DNA of 64,000 nt from Liopterus haemorrhoidalis. Taxonomy: Eukaryota; Arthropoda; Insecta; Coleoptera; Dytiscidae. The translations under genes were made by a program, and so were the position numbers. Position 1 is the stretch's first letter. The number at the start of each line of letters is the position of its first letter. Shown here in pieces: positions 20,753 through 29,879 of this stretch. The notes under the pieces were generated by a model, which searched no databases, was not told the DNA's origin, and saw only the letters and a list, made by a program, of their open reading frames with translations. The stretch spans positions 17,018,829 to 17,082,828 of the forward strand of contig OZ020625.1 in the NCBI GenBank assembly GCA_963971575.1. Direction: 5' to 3'.

Positions 20753-20911
20753 TGGAATAAATTTCCAGTGTCTTGGAGGAATGATACACGTTTTCAACAA
20801 TATTTGTGTTGCCACACCCATTATAATGAATGGAACGGTGAAAACGAAGATGTTGTTGGTTTTTCCAATCCATTGAGGAAGGATTGTTTACAGTGTAATA
20901 TAAACCAATAA
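20753..20911 (+). pseudogene. C-terminal Cys/His segment beyond the in-frame stop
   Basis: Fifty-two codons in the same frame as the preceding gene, up to TAA at 20909-20911. It contains WNKFPVSW, a CCHTHYNEW cluster and a terminal CLQC pair that look like a zinc-binding tail, as in the C-terminus of related proteins (recalled). Separated from the upstream part only by TAA at 20750-20752. It has no ATG of its own. Confidence 0.5.
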
Positions 20912-21033
20912 TATGTATATTTTTATGTATTAATTATATCAATTTTTAAAATAAATAAATATGTTTTAACATTAAAATAACTTTCATTTTTATATCATCA
21001 TATTCCTTACAATATTCTGCTGGTGGGGAGTTG

Positions 21034-21040
21034 TATATAA
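21034..21040 (+). promoter_or_regulatory. TATA box of the BIR gene
   Basis: TATATAA 77-83 bp before the ATG at 21117, in a gap after the exonuclease-like gene that also contains AATAAATAAATA (about 20951). This suggests independent transcription. Confidence 0.5.
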
Positions 21041-21116
21041 GAGATGTAATGATCATATTTTTGAATTAGTTGTGGGAAATAACTCACCGTAACAACCATA
21101 AAAAGAAAGGTTAAAA

Positions 21117-21641
21117 ATGATAAAAGAAGAAAACAGGCTTAAGACGTTTGAAAATTGGCCTTGTCATTATGTACATCCACGTGATTTAGCAAGATCCGGA
21201 TTTTATTATTACAACGTGGAGGACACTGTTCGCTGCCCTTTCTGCAAAATTGAAATCTGTCGTTGGGAAGATGGAGACAACCCTTCAGAAGAGCATCGGT
21301 ACTGGTCAGCAAATTGTCCATTTATTAATGGACTTGATGTGGGGAATATACCAATACCTACCGATTTTCAACATGAATTTAACATGGATATTGACGAAGT
21401 TGATTTGACATTTACAGATGGTGAAAATAACGAAAATACCGCTAAAATTCCTGATAAAATTTTTAATAAATCGCAGGATGCTAATTTACCAGTTAACAAA
21501 AATGAGAATATGGCTGATGAAAATACAATAATATTTTCAAACCTTAATAATATCAAAATTTCAAATCGTAAATTGAAAAATATTGAAATGAATATGACTC
21601 AAGATGGAAATGAATCTATGGCAACAATTAAGTTTAAATAA
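21117..21641 (+). CDS. Single-BIR IAP-like protein
   Basis: A 174-aa protein from ATG at 21117. Residues about 7-72 form a baculoviral IAP repeat: ENWP near the start, then C40-x2-C43-x16-H60-x6-C67, exact BIR zinc-ligand spacing, with GDNPSEEH and the YW before the last Cys. The rest (about 75-174) is acidic and Asn-rich with no RING finger or second BIR. Single-BIR proteins of DNA viruses may block caspases or act in virion assembly or mitosis; which applies here is unknown. An accessory cell-death regulator carried by the element is the simplest inference. It is the last rightward gene before the convergent polymerase gene. A (TA)n run at 21801-21820 lies between them. Frame intact. Confidence 0.85.
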   Translation: MIKEENRLKTFENWPCHYVHPRDLARSGFYYYNVEDTVRCPFCKIEICRWEDGDNPSEEHRYWSANCPFINGLDVGNIPIPTDFQHEFNMDIDEVDLTFTDGENNENTAKIPDKIFNKSQDANLPVNKNENMADENTIIFSNLNNIKISNRKLKNIEMNMTQDGNESMATIKFK

Positions 21642-21788
21642 AGAAATTATTAATTGTATATTATTATGTATTGTAACAATTGTAATGAAGGAATTGTAAG
21701 GAGGTATTGTAAGGAAGGAAAAATAAAAACAAAATATTCATTATAATTATTTTATTTATTTATTAATATTATAGTTACATACACATTA

Positions 21789-21820
<32 letters not shown>

Positions 21821-21827
21821 TAAGAAA

Positions 21828-24800
21828 TTATTGTATTGTTCGATACCCCCATGGTAATGTATCTGTGTATACATAATTTACAACCCTTTTATCGTCATGG
21901 GGGCTAAGAGTCAATTTTTTCTGTTTAACTGTAAAAACTTTATGCTTTTTGGATATAATATTGCTTTGCTCTTTTGTTATAGTGGTGTTATTAAACAAAC
22001 AGTCATAGTAGTCATCAAATCCGATTGTTTTCAGAACTGCATTGGTTATACCTTTTGCCCGTTTACCAACCTTTTTCTTGTGTACTTTGTACGCATACAT
22101 TTTTGATCTTAACCCAACGAAGGAAGTCATAATATCACCATTTAATTCATCCTTCATCAAACCTATCACCTTTTTATTGACTCGAGGCATGTTAAATATA
22201 TTATTTTCGGGGTAATCTGACGTATCAAACTTGTGAATATCACACTTCATCACTTTAAAAATGTCAAAATTGAAAAAATTATATATGAGGCTATCTGTGT
22301 CTGTGTAAAGGAGTTTTGCGTTTTCACCAAAATTTTTCTTTATGTAATTATAATGAAAATCATATAAAAAATTTTTAGACAAGTCAAGAATTGAAAACCC
22401 AACGTAAATCGGTTTATTAAATATGACCTGTTTTTTATTCATTTCTATAAGTATCATGTCATCATCTAAAATTGTACAACTATGAAAATTAGGTTGGGAT
22501 ATATACTTCCTGGCTCCATAACGACCCTCCCACTTTGTGACCAGTTTCACATCTTTATATTTGCGTACATTTTCCATTGTTTTACCAAAAACAGCGTTGT
22601 TCATTAGTTTATAAAAATTCTTTTTGAACTCATTATCAGACTTTTTTCTTAATTCAGTATTTAAATTAATATATTTTCTAAGCCATGAGCTTTGTTGAAA
22701 TTTTAACACGCGGTGAATTTTGATAACTTTCATCCCGAGTTCTAAATACTGTTTCAAGTTTTGATAGTGAGTCACATAATTTTTTTTATCATATAAATTT
22801 GTAATTAATTTTGCTCGTTTAGATATAGGTGGTGTGAATTTTTCTGGACAAAGGGGAGATCCTTATGTAACCCTTGTAACTCTAATGGATATTCTAAATC
22901 CACTTCAAATATATAACCAATATTGGACTCATTTGATGTTTTTAACAAATCAATTTTATAAATGTCAACATCTGGCACCCACTCAAAATTTGCATATGGT
23001 AAAAACATAGACATAGCTGCACCATATAAGTTATTTACATCATAATACATTAAATGAGATTGAGCTTCATTATGATTATAATCCTCACCCATATACTTGT
23101 TATTAGCTTTACCATACCTGTTACAACACTGAGACACACCACCTCTAATACCTTTTTCTATAAACATGATTTTATCAATATCTGTTAACAGTTCCAACTC
23201 AATTTCACTACACTTCAACATGGCATCAAACGCGAGGCCTGGGGCAGTATAATAATGCAAAGCATCCAATTGGTAGGTCTGCATACAGCTGTCTCGGAAA
23301 CCTTGAAAGACATCTGCTAGCAGCGTGATGTCTGTTTTTAAGTAGAGATCGGCATATTCAGCCAACGTTTTTATACCAAATGTATTCCATACATCTTGAG
23401 CGTGTTGATAATCTTCTTCACTTACACCTTCATTTAGTAGTGTGCTGAAGAAGGCCTCTTTTGGTGGTAGATGTATATCATCAAGCTTTTCCCAAGAGTC
23501 CAAGTATTCATATGGGAATATACCCTTCCTAGTGAGTAACTTGAACTTTTCATCCGAATTACAAAACGATCTTGTTATCGGCTTCTCAAAATCCTTCAGA
23601 TACGAAGATAACTTATCCAAACTGCTTGCCATAAAACGAAATGAATCAATGAAGCGAAATTGTACTTTGGTACCCTCTACATATTTAGTAAAGGAAATGT
23701 AGCGTTCCTTATTTATCGGAAGCAAATTAACATGGCCAGGTATTCCTGTTGCAATATTTTTTATTATGAAATGGGTGTCGTAACCGGTCAAGTTATGGAA
23801 AACAACTGGAATTACCCTCGAGCTATGAAACTTCAGGTTACATATTTGATGACTAGAACCTCGGTATCTCGATGTTATATGACAGTGGTCACGTGTGATA
23901 ATATCTCCATCTTTAAATATCCCACCACAAATATGACATACCGTAGCACTAGCAAACTGAGTTTCTTCTTCATGCGTTAATTTCATAGGTAATGTTGTTT
24001 TCATTATCTTATCAACCTTTCGAGCCAGATGGTTTAATTGGTTGATGAACCAGTCGATACAGTCTTTACCACGATATACCTGAAATGTTGATAGAGTTTC
24101 ATCATATGAACACTTTAAATAGTAGCCAATGCTGAGTTGTATATGTTTATGAGTATATGTAGTATTTAGTCCACGTTTATCATCAATTTTCTCTACAATT
24201 GACTCGATGTCTGCATACAACACAAACGGTACTTGGAGTTTATATTTAAAATTCTTAAATTTTAGAATTTTATGTTCCTCATCTGGAACTTCAAGTCTGC
24301 ATTTATTTGCTTCAATACAATATATCACATGTTTTTTTAATAATGTTTCTGTACTAAAATAATTGAGACATCTATCACATAAAAACGGTTTATAACTTTT
24401 AGAAACTTGTCTACGTAAGAGTCTGGATAAATTTTTAATCCACATAAAGTGATAATTTTCAGGGGCTCTGATGTGATTCACTGTCTGTTGATCCTGGTTA
24501 TATTCAATCATTTTATCTTCTTCTTCCTGCTCACCATTAGAACACATCATCAGAAGGTGGATTGCATTCATATTATTATTGAATTTAGTGCTGAGCTTAA
24601 CCGGAACTACTTCATGTTTTCTTCCAATTTTTTCAAGGGTGTATACATTTATAACCAAATTGTTCATATCTTCAAATTTTGATATATCTTTTATTTTAAT
24701 TGGAAAATCAATTCCATCATATTGTAATACATCTTCAAAATGTGGATAGGAAGAAACACGATCTGAGTTTTTGTGAATGGGGTATAGAGCTGACATTATA

Positions 24801-25597
24801 GCCCACAAAAAGCAATAATTGTCATTATTTTTAATATTTATGATTGCCTTTAAAATTTTAATATCTTGAGGCAATTCAATATATGCGCTGGCTGCGATAG
24901 ATACATTGTTATTTATGTTCACTTTTAGATGCAGAATATTGTATAAAGACCATCCAGAATCTTTTTCTTGAAAATTCTCTAGTTTATTTTGTAATTTTTC
25001 TTTAACATGTTCATCAAACCAGGCAGCAATATCAGTTCCGTTATCAATTTCAATGTTCTTAACGTTAAAAGTTTTTATTTCAACGTTTCCCGTTGTGGGA
25101 AGAATAAATTCTGCACTGAAGACAGTGTTAACTTTTAAGATTGAAGTTTTCAAAGCATTTCTGATTCTGTTTATAAAAATCTTCTTACTTTTTTCAAAGA
25201 ATATTTTTGGATCCTTGTACCCGGGTTTGTTGATTATTGCTCCAGTTTTAATTCGATTCTTGAAAACTGACTTTATATCCACCCATGTTAGATTATTTTG
25301 TATTCGTTTGCGTTTAAGTCCTGCTCCTATCTTCAACTGATTATTTTTTAAATTTTTTAATTTTTCACGGTAATACTTTAAAATAATGAGATTTGCTTCC
25401 AATTTATGTATATTTTCTTTTTCACAACTCCTGTTATGATTTTTAGATGTTTGAATGACTTTTTGAACTGTTAAAATTATTTTATTCAGATGTTTACACC
25501 AAATTTTAGCTTCATCGTTTCTTTTAATCAATGTCAAAGCATTCCTTATATTTTTAATAACTTCATCAGTAGTATTGTTAATTATGTCACAATTCAT
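21828..25597 (-). pseudogene. Protein-primed family B DNA polymerase, frameshifted
   Basis: ATG at 25597 opens a 930-codon frame ending at 22805; the protein then continues in another frame to 21828. The break is at a GGGG run (plus 22853-22856), consistent with loss of one base. The second frame has no ATG near its start, so it is not a separate gene. The N-terminal region (about 240-350, with [16 protein letters not shown]) is the extension typical of insect Polinton polymerases. Then come exonuclease motif I YADIES (about 460), a Cys/His endonuclease VII-like insert with CHICGG and [11 protein letters not shown], Exo[11 protein letters not shown] (about 604), Exo[12 protein letters not shown] (about 755) and motif A DVNNLYG (about 855). 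The second part has motif B ([14 protein letters not shown]) and motif C (YTDTDS). All catalytic motifs remain, but not in one frame. Confidence 0.9.
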
Positions 25598-25674
25598 ATT
25601 ATATATTTTAATTTTGCTATAATTAATCGCCTTTTATTTAAGAAATATTATTATTATTATTTTTATTTTATCTA

Positions 25675-25995
25675 TTATTCAAAACTGAATTCGATTTCGA
25701 CACTATTTGATTTATTGCTACCAGTCTTTTCACCGTGAGATATTAAATATGCGCATCCTCTTCTAGCCGCTTCGTTGGCTTGCTCTAATTGCTCGTCCTC
25801 AATGGTATTGTATCGTGACCCGAGAAATATCACAGATTCTTCCAATTCAACTAGCAACCTTTGGCCGTATCTTGTATTCACTCTTCTTAATACTATTATT
25901 TTATATTTTTGATTTACAATTAAATTATTTAACGGTAAAGTTGGTTTAGAATACCCAACTTTATTAAATGCTGTTGCGAGATTATTTGCAGACAT
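25675..25995 (-). CDS. Small Polinton protein upstream of polymerase (possible ssDNA-binding)
   Basis: A 106-aa protein from ATG at 25995 (MSANNLATAFNKVGYSKP). The frame stays open upstream but the only earlier start would be a GTG. The core YKIIVLRRVNTRYGQRLLVE followed by LEESVIFLGSRYN looks like alternating beta strands and is found, as I recall, in small proteins next to the polymerase in other insect Polintons. An OB-fold single-strand DNA-binding role is a reasonable guess, since it pairs with the replication gene. It ends 78 bp before the polymerase start. A TATAAAT at 26050-26056 lies about 55 bp upstream, so it may start a polymerase transcription unit. Frame intact. Confidence 0.7.
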   Translation of the reverse strand: MSANNLATAFNKVGYSKPTLPLNNLIVNQKYKIIVLRRVNTRYGQRLLVELEESVIFLGSRYNTIEDEQLEQANEAARRGCAYLISHGEKTGSNKSNSVEIEFSFE

Positions 25996-26049
25996 GGCTC
26001 TAATATACAATTGGCGCACGAAACTGTTTTCGTTTCGGATTGGATCCGT

Positions 26050-26056
26050 ATTTATA
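26050..26056 (-). promoter_or_regulatory. TATA box of the leftward replication unit
   Basis: TATAAAT on the minus strand, 55-61 bp before the ATG at 25995. It faces away from the triplicated rightward TATA boxes that begin ~110 bp further on. Confidence 0.55.
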
Positions 26057-26098
26057 CTCTAAATCGGGAAAAGTGAAAGTTCTAGAAATCCTTGATGA

Positions 26099-26416
26099 AA
26101 TCAGGTCATTTGAAAGATGTAACTGTTGTAAAAATTAAAATGTAAAAATGTTAAGTGGACTAGTATAAATGAACGCTGATTTAACGGTAGGTTCAAAGTG
26201 AAATCAGGTCATTTGAAAGTTGTAACTGTTGTAAAAATTAAAATGTAAAAATTAAAATGTAAAAATGTTATGTCGACTAGTATAAATGAACGCTGATTTA
26301 ACGGTAGTTTCAAAGTGAAATCAGGTCATTTGAAAGTTGTAACTGTTGTAAAAATTAAATTGTAAAAATGTTATGTTGACTAGTATAAATGAACGCTGAT
26401 TTAACGGTAGGTTCAT
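26099..26416 (+). repeat. Three tandem copies of a TATA-containing promoter repeat
   Basis: Units of about 103-117 bp start ATCAGGTCATTTGAAAG and end ACTAGTATAAATGAACGCTG then ATTTAACGGTAG. The TATAAAT core appears at 26164, 26281 and 26384. The middle unit has an extra AATTAAAATGTAAA. The last copy runs into the zinc-finger gene. Confidence 0.85.
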
Positions 26417-26451
26417 ATTCGAACTCAAGTTTCAATTCACGAGTTTCAAGA

Positions 26452-26733
26452 ATGTACAAACAAAACAATTTCAATCATAATTTTGTAACGTGCCCGTTTA
26501 ATCCTGCACATCGTGTGTTAAAACACAGATTCAGTGTCCACGTGTTAAAGGTGCACCCTGAATCGGTCAAAAAAATTTTTAAAAACTCGGAAGAGTTGAA
26601 AATTCTGGGATCCACATCTGGACTGCAAGCCGAAAATCTCCCAGGGCCTACATCTCTAACGATTGGATCTAGACTGCAAGCCGAAAATCTCCCAACGGTA
26701 TCAATCCCAGCAGATTGTGAGAGTTGGGAGTAA
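26452..26733 (+). CDS. CHHC-type zinc-finger-like small protein with degenerate finger
   Basis: A 93-aa protein starting at ATG 26452. The frame is open from ATG 26389, but that codon overlaps the TATA box of the third promoter repeat, so transcripts should start after it. Residues 14-30 (CPFNPAHRVLKHRFSVH) follow the U11-48K/TRM13-type CHHC finger C-x5-H-x9-H-x3-C up to the last ligand, which is Val here, with His next to it. The C-terminal half is built from a repeated LQAENLP unit caused by tandem DNA repeats. Related CHHC fingers bind RNA; function in this element is unknown. Weak points are the short length and the repeat-derived tail. Confidence 0.5.
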   Translation: MYKQNNFNHNFVTCPFNPAHRVLKHRFSVHVLKVHPESVKKIFKNSEELKILGSTSGLQAENLPGPTSLTIGSRLQAENLPTVSIPADCESWE

Positions 26734-26975
26734 ATACATCGGTAAATCGGTGAATCTATCAAAAAAGTTTTTTTAAAAAACGCGGAAGAATTGAAAATTC
26801 TGGGACCCACATCTGGACTGCAAGCCGAAAATCTTCCAGGGCCTACATCAAGATCTGGATTGTAAGCCGAAAATCAAGATCTGGACTGCAAGCCGAAAAT
26901 CTCCCAGGGCCTACATCAAGATCTGGACTGCAAGCTGAAAATCTCCCAACGCCATCACTCCCAGCAGATTGTGAG
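26553..26975 (+). repeat. Duplicated segment with GACTGCAAGCCGAAAATCT repeats
   Basis: A ~95-bp block (26560-26650: GTCAAAAAAATT..., GAAAATTCTGGGATCCACAT) recurs at 26752-26848. The core CTGCAAGCCGAAAATCTCCC recurs about six times up to 26950. CCCAGCAGATTGTGAGAG occurs at 26706 and again near 26961. The repeats extend the zinc-finger frame and then pass its stop. Confidence 0.8.
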
Positions 26976-27031
26976 AGGATCTTCTAAGCAAAAATTTCTC
27001 TCAACACAATACATTCCAGTAAGTACATACC

Positions 27032-27682
27032 ATGTCTTTGTACGAACAAGCAAAATTAAAAGTACGTGAAGTGTATCAGGAGCATTGGGACATTGTGAAA
27101 CAAGAACTTCCCAAAACAATCTACAGAGATCTAACTTTAGATTGGTGGCCAAATAATAAAAAAATAAAACCAAAACAAAATTTAGTAGAAGAATATGATC
27201 TCTGTCCTGAGCATTATCGCGATGAATACGCACCATTCCCACCTGAAACATTTATCAAAAGTATGCAGCTTAATTTAGAAAATTTACCTAATTCTCTCAC
27301 TGAAGTTTTTTCGTTCCACATTCGATATTCCCGATATGAAAAATGTTCACGTCGTGGAAGATCTACTTTAATGTGTGCTCGATGTTACGACAAACATTCT
27401 TTTGCGGTTGGCGATCAATACTGGCATCGCACATGTCATGATCTTATAAAAAATCCTTCTTGTTTCGTACAAAATGTGGTATGGAAAAAAGAAAACTGGT
27501 GTGGATTATGTTTAACAACACCTTTATTTGATTATCTATACACCAAGGATTTATGCCATGGTGTATGGATGTATCATGAAGATGGGTTTTCAGATAACGA
27601 ATCGGATTCAGAATCCGAGGAGCGAAATACCACTGTTCGTCGTCGTAGATTAATTTTAAAAGAACTGTGTAGTATGAAATAA
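27032..27682 (+). CDS. Cys/His-rich hypothetical Polinton protein (216 aa)
   Basis: ATG at 27032, stop at 27682. I do not recognise the family. Residues 1-80 are mixed with DLTLDWWPNNKK and DLCPEHYRDEYAPFPPE. Residues about 105-175 hold several Cys/His pairs (CSRRGRSTLMCARCYDKH, WHRTCHDL, NWCGLC) that look zinc-binding. The C-terminus is acidic (SDNESDSESEE) followed by RRRRLI. The length, codon use and clear Cys spacing support a real gene. It follows the zinc-finger gene in the same direction, in the accessory part of the element near the right end. It may interact with host nucleic acid or protein; nothing more can be said from sequence. Confidence 0.6.
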   Translation: MSLYEQAKLKVREVYQEHWDIVKQELPKTIYRDLTLDWWPNNKKIKPKQNLVEEYDLCPEHYRDEYAPFPPETFIKSMQLNLENLPNSLTEVFSFHIRYSRYEKCSRRGRSTLMCARCYDKHSFAVGDQYWHRTCHDLIKNPSCFVQNVVWKKENWCGLCLTTPLFDYLYTKDLCHGVWMYHEDGFSDNESDSESEERNTTVRRRRLILKELCSMK

Positions 27683-27803
27683 AACGTACACTGTAAAAAT
27701 TGTTATTTTGCAATGCATGTTTCATTTAAAGAGACACACTTCTTTTAAAATTAATCTACGACAACTAACAGTTCTTGTTACTAAAGTAATTTTTTAAAAC
27801 TTC

Positions 27804-28079
27804 TTTGCTTTATTTAGTTTTCCTCGATAGGTAATGAATAGACCCCCCCTCTGACACAATTTTATTTAATTTCACTAAATTTTCCGGTCAAATTTAGTTG
27901 AAACTTCACCCAAGAAAAAAGTTGAATTCCTTAAGTCTATGACAACTAACAGTAGGAATTCAACTATTTTCTTGGGTGAAGTTTCAACTAAATTTGACCG
28001 GAAAATTTAGTGAAATTAAATAAAATTGTGTCAGAGGGGGGGCTATTCATTAGTTATCGAGGTAAACTGCACAAAGCAA
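27804..28079. repeat. Large near-perfect palindrome (~125-bp arms)
   Basis: Left arm 27804-27931 and right arm 27954-28079 are inverted copies, including AATTTTATTTAATTTCACTA and CTTCACCCAAGAAAA. The spacer contains ACAACTAACAG, which also occurs just left of the palindrome (27763-27773). It could be a hairpin MITE inserted in the element or a structured 3' region of the 216-aa gene. No target duplication found. Confidence 0.8.
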
Positions 28080-28949
28080 TTTTTTTTATTTTTTTTTTTT
28101 TTTATTTTTTTTTTTTTTATTTTTTTTTTTATTATAATTTTAGTTTAAATTATTTTTTAATTATTTTACAGTACACGTTCAAAGAGAGACAGTTTATTAA
28201 TTAAAAATTGTGTGAGTACGGCTCTGTATAGTGAACGCTAGTATCTAGGTCAAGTCGCTGTATGCGGCGAACTCAAGCAGTACCGGTTACCGTACCTTCG
28301 TTTGTTGCACTAAGAGACATTTTCCCCGATAGACTTTGCTCCTAGGTATTAAGTTCTTAAAAACAGTTGAATTCTATACCGATTTTTGTTTTTTCTAACT
28401 AAGTATACAAAGTATTTTTAGTTGTATTTGTTAGTTTCTTTTAACATATATTTTTCATGTATTTTATTGTAAGTTATTGTAAGAAATATATGTGTATATG
28501 TAAATAAATACTTTTATTTCATATTAATGTAGTAATTTTTATTTCATATTAATGATATAGGTTAAAATACATCAGGGTTTTTATTACAAAATAGATTCTG
28601 TGTTAAAATAACTATGTACTTACAAGGGTCTGTTATTCTTAATTCTTTTCTTCGATATAATTTAAACAAAACATAGGATCACTGTTTTGTAAAACCACTT
28701 AAACACTTATAACTTTAAACATAGCTACAAATGCAGTCGCCTTTATACCAAAGAATAATAGAAAGTGAATAGGAACGGAACGGAAAGTAGGTTAATTGAT
28801 ATTTAGAAATCGAAAGGGTATTTTATACTTCAATAAGATTTTTTATTTATATGTAACACATTTGCAAAATTGTTTTAACATACGTAACGTGAAAGGATTA
28901 TAAAGGAAAAACATTTACATTTTTATTAAATATTTATTAATTATTTTGA
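28080..28949. other. Non-coding stretch within the Polinton right part
   Basis: A ~60-bp T-rich run at 28080-28137, then about 0.8 kb of AT-rich sequence with no plausible gene. It contains a GC-richer patch at 28205-28350 with no recognised feature. Confidence 0.4.
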
Positions 28950-29348
28950 TCATAAATACTCATACATAAAATGTTTAAGATGAAAATCGTCTTCTTCTGG
29001 AAAAATTTTGAATGCTTCGGCCCACGTTGGTATATCTGTTTCATAACCAATCCCTCCAATACTTCTTTCCAGGTTATCTTTCGAGCATAAAAAAGTTCGA
29101 ATCAAAGAATATTTTCCGATGACAAACCTGGCAATTACAGGTGGATCGAATGGCTCATATAATATGAGAGATATTATTTCACCAACATTTTCCTCAAAGT
29201 TTAGATATAAATTTTCAGTTATCTGATTATTTTGCAGATCCGTTAAATAAAATAGATTTGATTGAAAACACTGCAGATTCAATTTAGGTACTAAATCCTG
29301 AGCTAGTTTATGAACATGATACTCATTCACGAGTTTTACATAAAACAT
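28950..29348 (-). CDS. Hypothetical Polinton protein (132 aa)
   Basis: ATG at 29348, stop at 28950, leftward. No family is recognised. The protein is acidic overall with hydrophobic strands (VGEIISLILYEPFDPPVIARF), a central ERSIGGIGYETDIPTW and an acidic C-terminus FPEEDDFHLKHFMYEYL. No signal peptide, membrane segment or Cys cluster. It lies just inside the right terminal inverted repeat, oriented into the element and opposite to the 216-aa gene. The balanced composition argues for a real gene, but there is no independent support. Confidence 0.55.
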   Translation of the reverse strand: MFYVKLVNEYHVHKLAQDLVPKLNLQCFQSNLFYLTDLQNNQITENLYLNFEENVGEIISLILYEPFDPPVIARFVIGKYSLIRTFLCSKDNLERSIGGIGYETDIPTWAEAFKIFPEEDDFHLKHFMYEYL

Positions 29349-29455
29349 GATTGTGATGTATGTGCGCGTGTGTGTGTGATATTCTCAAGACTGTGCATAT
29401 TTCTTTCAAAAGTATTCATTATAAAGTTTTTCCCAACGAGGTCGCAATGTAGGTC

Positions 29456-29832
29456 ACAAACTATGTTTTATTTAATGACCCTTTTTCAGATCATTAGATT
29501 AATATCATGTTGACAAGGTTACAATGTAATGTAATATAAATGTTACCTTCTAACTTAATTATTTTTTTATCTAAAGTAATAGTAAATATGACCTCACATT
29601 CTAACGACAATAACATGTCTAGGCTAGGGGCGGGGTGTGAAATTAGGGTTGGGGGCGGGGTGTGAAATTAAGGTTGCAACTCGCCTCGGGCTAAACACGC
29701 AACGTCTGAAAAATATGACCTTCTTGAAAACACCTGGCGATGTGACCAGAAAGTAAAATGTGGAGGGGGATGGGACGAGAAAGTAAAATGTGGAAGTAAA
29801 GTGTCTATGTGGCCTTGAAATGAGGCAGAACG
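29456..29832 (-). repeat. Polinton right terminal inverted repeat
   Basis: Inverted match to 12777-13244, from ACAAACTATG (29456) to GAGGCAGAACG (29832). The copy lacks ~90 bp of AT-rich sequence present in the left repeat; most of the outer 250 bp is identical. Confidence 0.93.
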
Positions 29833-29879
29833 TATATAGCCCCTCTACTAATAGTACATTCTATTGTACTATTAGCCTT

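Larger units (their letters stand above)
12771..29834. mobile_element. Polinton/Maverick (adintovirus-like) element
   Basis: A ~17-kb element with long terminal inverted repeats and the diagnostic gene set: double jelly-roll major capsid protein, penton-like minor capsid protein, adenain-like protease, FtsK/HerA-type packaging ATPase, DDE integrase with chromodomain, and protein-primed family B DNA polymerase. Limits used here assume the 6-bp direct repeat TATAGC (12765-12770 and 29835-29840) as target duplication; the outermost bases then differ between ends (AATGATCG left, TACG right reversed). An alternative is that the repeats extend to TATTAGTAG (12756-12764) and CTACTAATA (29845-29853), which are inverted and equally spaced from the TIR core. 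The polymerase is frameshifted and another gene carries an in-frame stop, so this copy is probably not autonomous. Confidence 0.93.

Noticed and set aside
21828..22775. A separate 315-aa gene downstream of the polymerase
   Set aside because: Its first codon would be GTG, its frame is open further upstream, and it holds polymerase motifs B and C; it is the second half of the frameshifted polymerase.
23442..25340. Plus-strand frames within the polymerase region
   Set aside because: Shadows of the minus-strand polymerase gene.
25996..26019. Longer N-terminus for the small protein upstream of the polymerase
   Set aside because: Needs a GTG start; the ATG at 25995 fits the family start and the TATA spacing.
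26389..26451. Start of the zinc-finger protein at ATG 26389
   Set aside because: This ATG overlaps the TATA box of the third promoter repeat, so it should not be in the transcript.
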